Made by a program: the position numbers and the translations under genes. A stretch of 64,000 nucleotides of DNA, taken from the NCBI RefSeq assembly GCF_040712315.1, contig NC_134021.1, positions 43,897,501-43,961,500 of the forward strand. The letters run 5' to 3'. Shown piece after piece: positions 35,323 to 47,789 of the stretch. The notes below the pieces were generated by a model. The model was not told where the DNA came from and ran no database searches. It saw only the letters and a program-made list of their open reading frames with translations. Position 1 is the first letter of the stretch; every line of letters begins with the position of its first letter. The DNA comes from Castanea sativa (taxonomy: Eukaryota > Streptophyta > Magnoliopsida > Fagales > Fagaceae).

Positions 35323-36685
35323 CTAGCTTGTAACCACATGCATATACATGGATACACTTAAAAATATACAATAAGATGCATATTATTATTTCTATATATA
35401 TAATTTAAATACTATTGATAGTCATTCTTAAATTTTGTTAACTTTTTAAAAAGTCTTGTAAGAATATTATTAGGTCTAAAATGTAAACTATCCATGTCTA
35501 TTTTTTTTTTCTTAATTTTTGTTATTGAGAAGTACTTTTTTTTTTTCACAATTCATTTATTCTAGACTCTTTAGTTTTTGTACTCAATAACTCACTTGGA
35601 TGAATATTTATGATGTGGTTCCATATTTTATTCTAAAATGGGAAAGAAAACTCTCTCCTAAGATAAATAATTTACATGAACTCTTTAAAAAGTTTTGTAA
35701 GAATGTTATTAGGTGGAAAATATAAATTGTCCATTTTAAAAAAAAATATTTTTATATTCATTAATTCTAGACTTTTTGGTTTTTGTATACAATAACTCGA
35801 TTGAATGAATATTTATGATATAGTCTCACATTTGATTCCAAAAGAAATAAAATTCTCTCTAAAAATAAATAATTTAGGACATATGACACAAAATTAGATT
35901 TTAATTATAAAATCTAATTGGATTTTCTCTAAACTTTACCTATTAATATATATATGTATATATATATATAATTTTTGTGTCAAATGAATTGTTTTTAGTT
36001 ATATAAAAAGGCTCATAAATATAAAATCATTCAAACTCTCTCTTTCTCTAATTTTATATATAGTGTTAGATATATGATTATATTTTTTATGATTTATTTA
36101 TATTGGACTCATCATTTTCTACTCTAAATTAACTCATTTGACACAAAAATTAAAAAAACTTCAATTCGATGGAACATGTGTCGTAAAATTAAACTTTAAT
36201 TGAAATTCAATATTTAGACTAAACCAACTAACTTGGTTCAAAAATTTAAATTATTTTTGATAAGATAAGACACGTAGTGCAAAATTAGACTCTAATTGAA
36301 TTTCAATTTAAAATCTAATTGGATTTTCTCTTAGCTTTACTTATATATATATATAACTTATAAACTTGAATTGTTTTTAGTTCTATATCGAAAAAAGGCT
36401 CGTAAATATAATATCATTCAAAAATTATGTTTTTTTTTATGGTTTACTTACATTGGATTCCTCGTTTTTTACACTAAATTAACTCATTTGGTATAAAAAT
36501 TAAAAATTTAGATTAGATAGGACATGTCGTAAAATTAAACTCTAATTGAAATCCAATTTTTACATTGAATTAATTCACTTGGCACAAAAATTTATAAAGT
36601 TAGATTAGATGGGACACATGGCACAAAATTAGACTCTAATTGAATTCCAATATGAAATCTAATTGGATTTTCTCTCAGGTTTATC

Positions 36686-36739
<54 letters not shown>

Positions 36740-37352
36740 GAATTTGAGTTTTTTTAGTTATATGATTATGTTTTTTATGGTTTATTATATTAGACTCCTC
36801 GTTTTCTATACTAAATTAACTAATTTGACACAAAAATTTAAAAATTTAGATTGGATAGGACATGTAGTGCAAAATTAAACTCTAATTGAAATTCAGTTTT
36901 TACACTAAATTAATTCATTTAGCAAAAAATTCTAAAATTTAGATTAGATGAGCATATGGTGCAAAATTAGACTCTAATTGAATTCCAATTCAAAATTTAA
37001 TTGAATTTTCTCTCTGCTTTACTTATTATTATATATATAGATAACTTATAAATTTGAATTTTTTTTAGTTATATGATAATGTTTTTTATGGTTTATTATA
37101 TTAAACTTCTTGTTTTCTACAATAAATTAACTAATTTGGTACAAAAAGTTAAAAATTTAGATTAAATGAGATATGTGACGCAAAATTAAACTCTAATTGA
37201 AATTAAATTTTTATACTAAATAACTCACTTGGCATAAAATTCTAAAATTTAAATTATATGAGACACATGACTCAAAATTAGACTCTTATTGAATTCCAAT
37301 TTGAAATTTAATTGAATTTTTTTTCTGCTTCACCTATTATTATATATATAGA
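35323..37352 (-). mobile_element. non-autonomous Helitron with reiterated 5' ends
   Basis: Read on the minus strand it starts TCTATATATATAATAATAGG at 37352 and ends CTAG at 35323. An imperfect palindrome (CATGTATATGCATG) lies about 11 nt before the CTAG. It sits between A and T, the Helitron target. About five copies of the 5' terminal segment (TATA run plus AGGTAAAGC and AATTAGAGTCTAATTTTG) are stacked at roughly 310-400-bp spacing. No helicase frame. Confidence 0.7.
36686..36739. repeat. (ATT)n microsatellite
   Basis: About 18 units, replacing the (TA)n run in one of the reiterated Helitron 5' ends. Confidence 0.95.
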
Positions 37353-37559
37353 TTGATCTTTAATAAAAAATAATGGACCTTGCACGGTAATGTAAAAGTG
37401 TATCTATGCTATATTATTTAAAATTCTAAATAATATAATATATTTTACTTTATTGAACCTGAAAGACAAAAATTTTAATCATAAACTATCCTAGTTACCA
37501 CATGCGTAACTTCGAAGAATTCACAAGTAAGATGCTAACAATTTTTACACCAGTTTGCA

Positions 37560-37938
37560 CCTTAGCATTGCTACCACTTTCGCAGCTTGCACCGCATTAC
37601 GTTGGTGTATGTTTTTCCCGCAAATATTGACTCTGTACGTGTTGCAATTTGCAAGTTGCCAGACCTTGTTCGTGCCAATCCCTCCCTATATACATAACAA
37701 TATCCCTGGAAATTGATTTCAAATTTCATGGCACCCACAGCGTTATTACGAATCAATTTCCATGATGATTCAGTGACGAAGTTTCTCAGTATCTAAGCTC
37801 TACACCCCTCTCACACGGTCCGCGTTTCGGTTCTATAATCCCTTATCTCCCTTATTAGACATCCTTTGTATGGTTAATTCCTGAAGGCATCTATCTTAAA
37901 ACTCGTTCTACTTACAGATAATTATTAGACGTCTAAAT
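37560..37938 (+). promoter_or_regulatory. promoter remnant of the broken 38-kb gene
   Basis: AATCCCTCCCTATATACAT (37678), TTTCATGGCACCCACAGCG (37724) and AATTTCCATGATGATT match the promoter of the 25-kb truncated gene over more than 200 bp. Confidence 0.55.
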
Positions 37939-37993
37939 ATGCTTCTCAAAGTCACTGCAGCAGTGATGGTGCTTTTTCTAATGAGCTGGTGTG
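37939..37993 (+). pseudogene. peptide precursor reduced to its signal peptide
   Basis: Encodes MLLKVTAAVMVLFLMSWC, matching LLKVTMVLVLFLV of the 25-kb member, then breaks off at a T run. The following 1 kb (37994-39056) is unrelated AT-rich repeat-like sequence with no recognisable 3' half. Identity rests on the matching promoter plus this signal peptide. Confidence 0.6.
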
Positions 37994-39056
37994 TTTTTTT
38001 TTTTTTTTTGAAAGAACTAACTTCATATAATTGCGGTCTTGCGGAGCCAGGACTTCACTTTAAGGAAATTTTTTTTTTTAAAAAATCTAAAAATTGATTG
38101 ACACTCTTTTTTTCTTTTTTTTTGGAAACCAAATATTACTCGATTTATAGCAAAATAAATAAACAACAATAGAAAAATGTAACATAAACTATAATTAAAT
38201 GTCTAATTTGATTCCTCAAAATAAATTGAGAAATTAAATCAATTTAAATGTATTAAGAATATAGAAATATTTTGGCAAAGTTGTATGCATATGACTGCCT
38301 TAATTACTTTTGCAAAATAGGTAGAATTCAATATTTCTTTCTTTATTCTTCAAATTATTTAATAATTGGATTAATAGGGGAAAAAAGTTTAAAATTAAAA
38401 AGTCTAGAGACGAAGAAGAAGGAAAAAAGATAGGTGAAATTTTAAGGTTATATTACAAGAACATTTATGTTTTTTTTTTGAAGAAAATAATTATTTAGTT
38501 TGGAATACACACCAATTGAAATGCCAAGGAAACAAGAAATAACATAAAATGATAAATAAGCTTGCTAAGTAAATCCCGTGATTTCATGATTAGTTAAAAA
38601 ACTACATGCTAGACAAGACAAAACAGTCTTACTGGTGTGCTGCTTTGCCTCAAGGAAATCTTTTTTCCTTTACTTTTGTGTCAGTTCATTTTTCCTCTAA
38701 ATTGGGATGGTCTCTTTGTGCTTTTTCTGTGTTAGGGAGAGGGTCATTTTCGAGGAGTTCTTTTTTTTTTTTTTTTTTATTTTTTTTATTATGAGTATTT
38801 TAGAGGAGTTCCTAATACTAGTAGGTATAAGAATTTTTATGAAGAGTTAGGGAGGGGCAATTACCCCCAGATCTGCCCCGACTCCACGTGGCTAAACTAC
38901 ACTTGAATCAAATTAGGAAAAACAACCAATTAGAGATTCACAGCAAAAATGTCAAAAAATATAGTTTTTAACCACTCAAAAAATCACTTTATCTATTTTA
39001 ACAACTCGTTTTTAAATATACCAAACATCAAAACTTCTATTTTAACATACAACACA
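37994..39056. other. repeat-like insertion after the broken gene
   Basis: T- and A-runs and the word GCGGAGCCAGGACTTC near 38043, which resembles hAT-type ends. I cannot find its partner or a TSD. No gene supported. Confidence 0.4.
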
Positions 39057-39489
39057 TCTATATATATATATATATATAGGTGAAGTTAAGAGAAACTCAA
39101 ATTAAAATTCCAAATTAAAGTTCCAATTGTGCGCCATGTGTCCTAAATTATTTATACTTAAAAAGTTTTATTTCTTATTTTTAGAATCAAATGTGGGATA
39201 ACATCATAAATATTCATCCAAGTGAGTTATTAAGTATAAAAACCAAGGAATCTAAAATAAATGAATTGTAAAAAACAAAAAAAAGTATTTCACAATAATT
39301 TTTTTTAAAAAAAAACATGGACAATTTACTTTATATACCTTATAACATCCTTACAAATTTTTTTAAAGAATTAACAAAATATAAAAATGATTATCAATAG
39401 TATTTAAATTATATATATAAGAATTATATTATGCATCTTATTGTATATATTTAAGTATATTTATACATATGTATGGGGTTACAAGCTAG
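39057..39489 (+). mobile_element. short non-autonomous Helitron (433 bp)
   Basis: Begins TCTATATATATATATATATA followed by GGTGAAGTTAAGAG, and ends CTAG with the palindrome ATACATATGTAT about 11 nt upstream. Flanks are A and T. About 330 bp of its 3' side is the inverse complement of 35323-35660, so it belongs to the same family in the opposite orientation. Confidence 0.75.
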
Positions 39490-39539
39490 TTAAAATAAAA
39501 TAAATAACACAATAAAATAACATATCAACACAATAAACA

Positions 39540-40135
39540 ACAGTCACAACCAGCAAACCACGCCCATCAGCCACCATGACAACCACAACCCATGGCCACA
39601 ACCAAACCTATAGCCGAATCAACCACAACCACCACCAAACCCACACCCAAAAGGAACCCACATTTGGATATAAAATGCATTTAATTAATTAGTTGGTTAG
39701 TTAGTTACAATTCTAAGTATGTTAATCACATTTAACACATGTTGGAATTATTATTGCACATGGGGAATAAAAAAGACCATTAGAATAAGATCATGCGGGC
39801 CAATAGAATAGTTTCATGGTTCTATAAATACCTACTTGTAATCATATTTCCATCATTGAAGAATAAACCAATTTATTAATGCATTAGTGCATCTTCCTCT
39901 CTCATAATCTCTTTCTTTCTCTATGGAAGGTGACTACCACTAATTAAGTCAATTTCCCTACAATTTCCATCAATTCCCCTATAATTCCTATCCATCCCCA
40001 TTAGGAACCACTAGATTCCTAACAAACCACCACTACAACCACCTATCCACAAGACCCATGCATTAAATCAACCACCACCACTAGAACCATCAATCCACAA
40101 GACCCACACTCAAATTTAACCACCACCAAAGTTTA
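39540..40135. repeat. ACC/CCA-rich low-complexity tract, interrupted
   Basis: Words such as ACCACAACCACCACC run to about 39660 and again from 40025. The stretch between is an insertion that includes an LTR (39740-40024). Confidence 0.7.
39740..40024 (-). mobile_element. small solo-LTR-like element
   Basis: On the minus strand it starts TGTTAGGAATC and ends AATTCCAACA, with a TATTTATAG box about two-thirds along, as in short Ty1/copia LTRs. A clear 5-bp TSD is not visible. Confidence 0.55.
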
Positions 40136-40269
40136 ATCTCAAAGAGAGAGAAAATCAAAGGAAGAAAAAGATGAGGAAGCTTGAGGAAGACAAAAATGAG
40201 GAACCTTGAACTATGCTGATTTCTTCAGTTGCAGATTGAACAGCCTTGCCAAGGTGGTTTGGCCAAAGC

Positions 40270-42299
<2,030 letters not shown>

Positions 42300-42300
<1 letters not shown>

Positions 42301-42545
42301 AATTTTGAATTCTATTACCAGTAAGATACAATAACAATCTTCCCACCATCTTCGCGCCTTTGCACATACGGCATTATATCGGTATGTATGTTTTTTCCTC
42401 AAAGTATTGACTCCGTGTAACGTGTTGCAACTTGCAAGAGCTTCAACTCTGGTTCATGCCAATCCCTCCCTATATACAATATCCCTGGAAATTGATTTCA
42501 AATTGACGATGTTTCTTAGTATCCCTAATCGGACACTTGTAAACA
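42300..42545 (+). promoter_or_regulatory. orphan promoter remnant (gene lost)
   Basis: CTCAAAGTATTGACTCCGTG and AATCCCTCCCTATATACAAT (42460), then GGAAATTGATTTCAAATTG, match the promoters at 24.9 and 37.7 kb. The conserved GTTTCA...TTTCCATG block and the coding part are missing, and a T run follows. Confidence 0.5.
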
Positions 42546-42746
42546 TCTTTTTTTTTTTTTTTTTGCTATTAGTTGACTCCTTTCTAAGAAAGTATTATAT
42601 TTTTCGCTAAAACTTGAGCAACTTCATATGTATATTAAAATTTAGACCCCCAAATCAACGAAACTTGACTTTAAACCGTGTAAGTTTGTAAATTCCTTTA
42701 TGAGATATAAAATTATTATTTTGAATACGCTTTCCGAAGCTAAATA

Positions 42747-42747
<1 letters not shown>

Positions 42748-42789
<42 letters not shown>
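42748..42789. repeat. poly(A) tract, 42 bp
   Basis: Uninterrupted A run; could be a retroposon tail or homopolymer slippage. No LINE or SINE body recognised next to it. Confidence 0.9.
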
Positions 42790-42792
<3 letters not shown>

Positions 42793-43229
42793 TGGGGGTG
42801 GCAAAAACGTCTTCTAAATGTTAGGGCAAATTTATGAATTAATTCTGCCGCATTTTGTTTGCAGCTACCAATATTTAACTTATATGCAAATGTTAAAAAT
42901 ATGTAGTTAAGTGATTAAATTTATTATATTTTAATAATTTAAATTTTCGGAACAATCCTTAATTTAACAGCAAGATCAAGGATTAATAGCTGAAATTAGC
43001 TACTCATAAATTATGAGAATTGGCTCCAAAATATTTTTTTTTATGAGAATTGGGTTTAAATTTAATCTTTCCTTTTAATCCATATTGATCAAACTTCAAA
43101 GTTGTGTCATACTAATTTTTTTCTTAAGGACAAAGAAAAGAAATTAAGAAGCACCTTTGCAAGAACACTAATTGTCTTATTGTATTTTATTGTTTACTGG
43201 ACACGGCGAATGGGCAAGTCCGTAGTGGT

Positions 43230-44340
43230 GGCTAGATGTATATTAATCTTATCATCTTCGTTGCAACCGCGTGTAGATCCCTTATGGACGTAAATATTCC
43301 CACGCAATTTCTTCCAAGGATCAAATAGTTTATGTGATTAAGAAAATTAGAAACATGGCTTCCAACTTCCAAGCTCCAACATATATTAAAAAAAAGGTTA
43401 TAAAAGACAAAAAAAAAATTATGGGATGGTAAGAAGAGAGGAAGTAGAGGACTGTGTTGCGTCTGGCATTTGTTATACCTTTTGCATTTTTGGCCTTATA
43501 ATACAAGGTACAAAGATAAGTAATATTTCCTTCAAAACAAATTAATTAAAATAAAGTACAATCTTAGCCCTATGACTATATAAGTTGAAATATATTAGCC
43601 TTTGATCTGGCCACAGTACAAAAAAAAATAATAAATAAATAAAGAAGAAAAAAGAAAGGGTTTTGACTAGCGTCTTTAGATGATAGATAGACCGGCCATG
43701 TCCATGATAACATATTAGTAGGTTTTGTTTGTAAAATTTAATTGATTTTTTTATTTTAAAAAGATGGATCGTTCATTATGATAATATATAGTTTGCTTAG
43801 CGACACTAGGATTCATCAAAAAAGAAAAAGTTAAAAAAAAAAACCATCAATCACGGTAATATAAATCTCAAAAAAGAAAATCTCATGGCATCAAGGTTAC
43901 ATATACAAGGCAAAATTCATTTATGATACACCTCAATGTTTACACTAACTAAGCCAATAAAGATCTCCCATCCCATTTTGATTGGTAACTAGTGAAGCAT
44001 ATATAGTAAATGGGATAGAAAATTTTTATTCCTGTAGGAGTAGCAAGAACTTGGGGAGAGAAGCTGATAACTAATTAACTATATTAGTGAAAAATTCATT
44101 GAAGTAAGAGTTTATAATTAGTTAAGTAGATCTTTAATCTTCTTTCATTTGATTCTTTTAGTAAGAGTCTTATTTAGCTTTTAGTATCGTGCCAAATAGA
44201 AAAAAGTACCACATTTTAACTAACTAAGTCCAAAATTTACTAATATCAAAACTTTGCAAAGTTATGAAAAAAATGTTTGCTATAATAACCAAGTAAATTT
44301 ATATTGGCACTATTCATTTTGCATTTTTTATTTTTTATTT
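43230..44340. other. distal upstream region of the 45-kb gene
   Basis: 43230-43530 matches 31460-31760 upstream of the 32-kb gene. 43680-44110 repeats module landmarks in shortened form. No gene seen. Confidence 0.55.
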
Positions 44341-44762
44341 TTGTTATGTACCTTAAGGATGAAAGAAGAAAATTAACGGTGGTTGTTATATGTGAAGAAA
44401 TAAAAAATTTAAAAAATAAAATAAAAAATTAATATTTTAATAAAATTAGTATAGTGTAAAATAGATAATTTAATGCCTGAGTGTCTTGAAAAATGAGTAC
44501 ATAAAGTAGGAAAAATAGGTTTTTATACTAAAATATACAAAAATTTTTTGTATAAATTGATATGAACGCTCTAAACATATACATTAGATTTGAAATTTAA
44601 GACTTGTGAACAAAGAAGCTTGCTCTACGCATCCTTGGCATCTCATAGAAAAATGCAGGCATGCATCATCGATCAAATTGTATATGGGCACCTAAAGCTT
44701 GTGCTGTTTCACAGTAGTTTACATGGTAATGCCGCGAATTTTCCGTTTAGTTTTTTTTATTA
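44340..44762 (+). promoter_or_regulatory. tandem promoter duplication, distal unit
   Basis: Landmarks GATGAAAGAAGA, CCTGAGTGTCTTGAAAAATG (44476), AAGACTTGTGAACAAAGAAGC, GCAGGCATGCATCA and GATCAAATTGTATA (44671) recur 423-424 bp downstream. It includes one copy of the family block (GGGCACCTAAAGCTTG, CTGTTTCACAGTAGTTTACATGG). Confidence 0.8.
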
Positions 44763-45180
44763 TATCTTTATGTATCTTAGGAATGAAAGAAGAGAATTAA
44801 CTGTGGTTCTTACGTGTGAAGAAATAAAAATAATTTTAAAAATTAAGAAAATTTCATATTTTAATAAAATTAATATAATGTAAAATAGATAATTTAATAC
44901 CTGAGTGTCTTGAAAAATGAGTATATAAAATAGAAAAAATAGGTTTTTATACAAAAATATATAGAATTTTTTGCATAAGTTGATGCAAATGCACTAAACA
45001 TATACATAAAATTTGAAATGTAAGACTTGTCAACAAAGAAACTTGCTCTACGCATGCTGGGCATCTCAAAGAAAAATGCAGCCATGCATCACCGATCAAA
45101 TTGTATATAGGCACCTAAAGCTAGTGCTGTTTCACAGTAATTTCCAAGGTAATACGGCGAAAGTTCTTGGGCTCTCTCTG
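44763..45180 (+). promoter_or_regulatory. tandem promoter duplication, proximal unit
   Basis: Same landmarks at 44900 and 45094. The family block is GGCACCTAAAGCTAGTGCTG then TTTCACAGTAATTTCCAAGG, ending about 40 bp before the TATA box. Confidence 0.8.
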
Positions 45181-45191
45181 TAACCAATGTG

Positions 45192-45199
45192 TATAAATA
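45192..45199 (+). promoter_or_regulatory. TATA box of the 45-kb peptide gene
   Basis: TATAAATA, 75 bp upstream of the ATG at 45274. An in-frame ATG at 45187 overlaps this box and cannot be in the mRNA, which fixes 45274 as the start. Confidence 0.75.
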
Positions 45200-45273
45200 A
45201 CTATGGTAGCTTAAGACCTACAACATTCTTCATCAGTTTCTTGTGTAGTCTCTACATTCAGAAAAAAAAAAAA

Positions 45274-45708
45274 ATGAAGGTTCTAAATGTGATTCTTATA
45301 ATCATAGTGGTGCCGGTGCTTTTTCTTACAATCATTCCGGCACATGAGGCTAGGATAATTTCTCATGGAAAAAACCAAAACCAAAACCAAAACCAAAACC
45401 AAAACATGATGAACAATTACAAGGACAAGTTGATTGGGGCAATACAGCAAGGTCAAGCCCCTCCATATGTGCCCAATCCGAGTTCAATGATGAGAGAAAA
45501 GGCCCTATTTGTCACTGATCACACTATTGATGTCTCTTTTTCGCTACGCCGATTGCTGGGCATGGGTTTAGTCACTCCATCTGGTCCTAATCCACCCACC
45601 CATATTCCTCCTAAAACAAGTCACAGTACTGCTCCTCCTTTTCTAGGGTCAATGGAGAAGAGTACTCCGTCTTCCTCTATGCCCAAGGGGAGCACTTCCA
45701 TCCCTTAG
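45274..45708 (+). CDS. small secreted proline-rich peptide precursor (copy B)
   Basis: 144 codons, no intron. Signal peptide 1-26 (MKVLNVILIIIVVPVLFLTI, then IPAHEAR), Asn-Gln repeat at 34-44 (two NQ units more than copy A), YKDKLIGAIQQGQAPPYVPNP (49-69), DHTIDVSFSLRRLLG (82-96), core VTPSGPNPPTH (100-110), and tail ending SSSMPKGSTSIP. It has a good TATA box, a tandemly duplicated upstream region and AATAAA at 45926-45931, so it is the best candidate for an expressed member. It differs from copy A by about a dozen substitutions, among them Pro for Leu or Thr in the signal region and Ser for Lys before LRR. Processing to a short PSGPNP-type peptide is inferred from resemblance to IDA/PIP/CLE precursors. 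A general Pro-rich secreted protein is the alternative. Confidence 0.85.
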   Translation: MKVLNVILIIIVVPVLFLTIIPAHEARIISHGKNQNQNQNQNQNMMNNYKDKLIGAIQQGQAPPYVPNPSSMMREKALFVTDHTIDVSFSLRRLLGMGLVTPSGPNPPTHIPPKTSHSTAPPFLGSMEKSTPSSSMPKGSTSIP

Positions 45709-45925
45709 GTTAAAGCAAATAACTCAAATTAAAAGTGGAGGGATGGAAAAGCTTAGCTACATTGTTTTTTTGGCAGTGTTGGTTGCACATAGTGTGTATA
45801 TCAAACTTTTCTTTATAACTAAAAGTGTGACTTAAATTCACATTTTCAAATTGAAAATCATGGTTTCAAATCATGATTTCACTTATAAAATACAGTTTGT
45901 ATCTACACATACTATGTCTATGTAC

Positions 45926-45931
45926 AATAAA
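45926..45931 (+). terminator. poly(A) signal of the 45-kb gene
   Basis: AATAAA about 220 bp past the stop, in AT-rich text followed by T-rich runs. Confidence 0.45.
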
Positions 45932-47211
45932 TTTTTTATTTGTTTACTTATTTGTTTATTGAAATTTTAATGTGATTATTCCTTTAGTTGTATCATGTAT
46001 GTAACTCCCATCTTGTACTACATTATTAATTAATCATTTTTAATGTGGTTATTCCTTTCATGACAAATGTTGATACTCGTGGGGGCCCATAATCGGTAGT
46101 AAATATCTGCAAGCGTGCAAAATCTCTACGAAAGAGGAAATTACGTGTTTATCAAAAATAAAAAATAAATACATAAAGGGAATTACGTGATGAATAATTC
46201 AGGACGATGCTACCAACATATGTGGGGGAAAAAAAGAGAAAAGTAAAAAGAAAAGAAGAAGAAGAAGGCTGCTTTAGATATTTTTTCTGTTTTAATATTA
46301 GAGGGGCTTGGGTTTGGCCTAATACTTCTGTGTATTATATATATTAACACTTTTTTTTTCTTTTCTTTTTTTACATTTATTTTAAAATTGACTACAAGTT
46401 CGCATGATGTTCCATCCAATATTTTGAAGCATTGAACATAAACTTTGCTCTTACGTACAAGGGTGTACCAAGTTTTGTACATTTTCCTAAAAGACAAATT
46501 AACATGGTGCAGGGAGTTCAAGCGTATGATATATAATAGTATTTTTCGTGGTGTTTATGCTTGTAGTTCGAATCTCACTTCTTCCTTTTCAACTATTCAT
46601 TTATTATGTATAAGCATACTTTTCCTTTTCTGAGAAGAGATAATGCACAATCTTAGTCCAGCTATCTTTCTGTTGAAAATGTATAGCAGCCACTAACTTG
46701 GGGATAGAAGCTGCTTATTATTCTAATTTGAGCAATTATTATGTTCGTTAATTGTTATGACTGCAGACTTTGACGAGGCTAGTCCTTTAACTAATTATTA
46801 TTGTTTAATTAAAACAGAAGAGAGAAAGAAGAGACTAAAATAAAATTGTATATAAAGTACTTTCTTTTTATATATAAAATTGAGACCTCTATTTATACAA
46901 TTTTAAATTTCTTTCTCTCAAGACCTTTTAATATACAGGAAAGTTTTTTTTTTTTTTTTTTCTGCGTAGATTCTGTAGAAATAGAAAGAACTTTTTATTC
47001 AATTCTTTACTAATAAGGCCTCAACTCTGAAGACCTTTGGTCTACCTAGCTAGTAATGTAAAGAAAATGAATAGGATACATATACTGAATAAAGAAGACA
47101 ACTGAATAATTTATCTAGATATTAGACTATAGATTAGAATGAATTATTTGACCCTAAAAGAAAACACTAAATCATCATTATGATCAACCGATTGAAACTT
47201 ATCCCTGTTTT
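45932..47211. other. 3' flank of the 45-kb gene, no gene
   Basis: Homologous to 660-1782 and 12068-12208. The GGATA at 47074-47078 is the empty site of the Ty3/gypsy insertion in copy A. Confidence 0.65.
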
Positions 47212-47781
47212 TAGGGGTAGCAAAATTGGACATGACCCGCGAATCTGACACGACACGACACGAAATTAGCAGGTTATGAGTTGAGGCTTTATAGGTTCAT
47301 ATCATATTCAGGTTGACACAACAGACCCGTTTGATAAATGGGTTTAGTTAGTGTTCAACTTATGGAATCCATCTCACCCATTTAATTAAATGAAATTTTA
47401 CCAATATACCATTCAAACCCTAGGTATATAAACTTATTAGTTGTTGTGGTTTATTTTTTTTGACATATTGTAATTGATTATTTATGATATTAAAATATGT
47501 TTTAGTTTTGTATGATTATTTGTGATGCAGTTACTCGTTAGTTTTGAATTTTATATTTAAAATATTTATTTTCTTGTTTTTTCATAAATGTTTTTCTTCA
47601 TTTTGATAAAATAAGATAATCAGGTCAACAAGATTGACTCATTTAATAAATGGGTCGTGTTAGAGTTGAGGAATCTTGACCTATTTAATAAACATGTCGG
47701 GTTAGTATTAACCCATATAGTCAAATACGCATGAGTTAATACGACACGAACTCGACACGCAAACACGAATGGGCACCCCTA
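47212..47781. mobile_element. hAT-like MITE, copy B
   Basis: TAGGGGTAGCAAAATTGG at the left and the complement of TAGGGGTGCCCATTCGTG at the right, with CCTGTTTT repeats at 47204-47211 and 47782-47789. Same site as in copy A, 45 bp shorter. Confidence 0.8.
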
Positions 47782-47789
47782 CCTGTTTT

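Noticed and set aside
35880..37350. CRISPR-like or satellite array
   Set aside because: Spacing is uneven (about 310-400 bp) and the units are repeats of a Helitron end; the host is a plant.
42748..42789. Retroposed gene or LINE tail suggested by the 42-bp A run
   Set aside because: No cDNA-like or LINE coding sequence and no target duplication visible next to it.
45187..45273. In-frame N-terminal extension of the 45-kb gene starting at 45187
   Set aside because: The ATG precedes and overlaps the TATA box, and the added residues are polar and would hide the signal peptide. The ATG at 45274 matches the copy A start.
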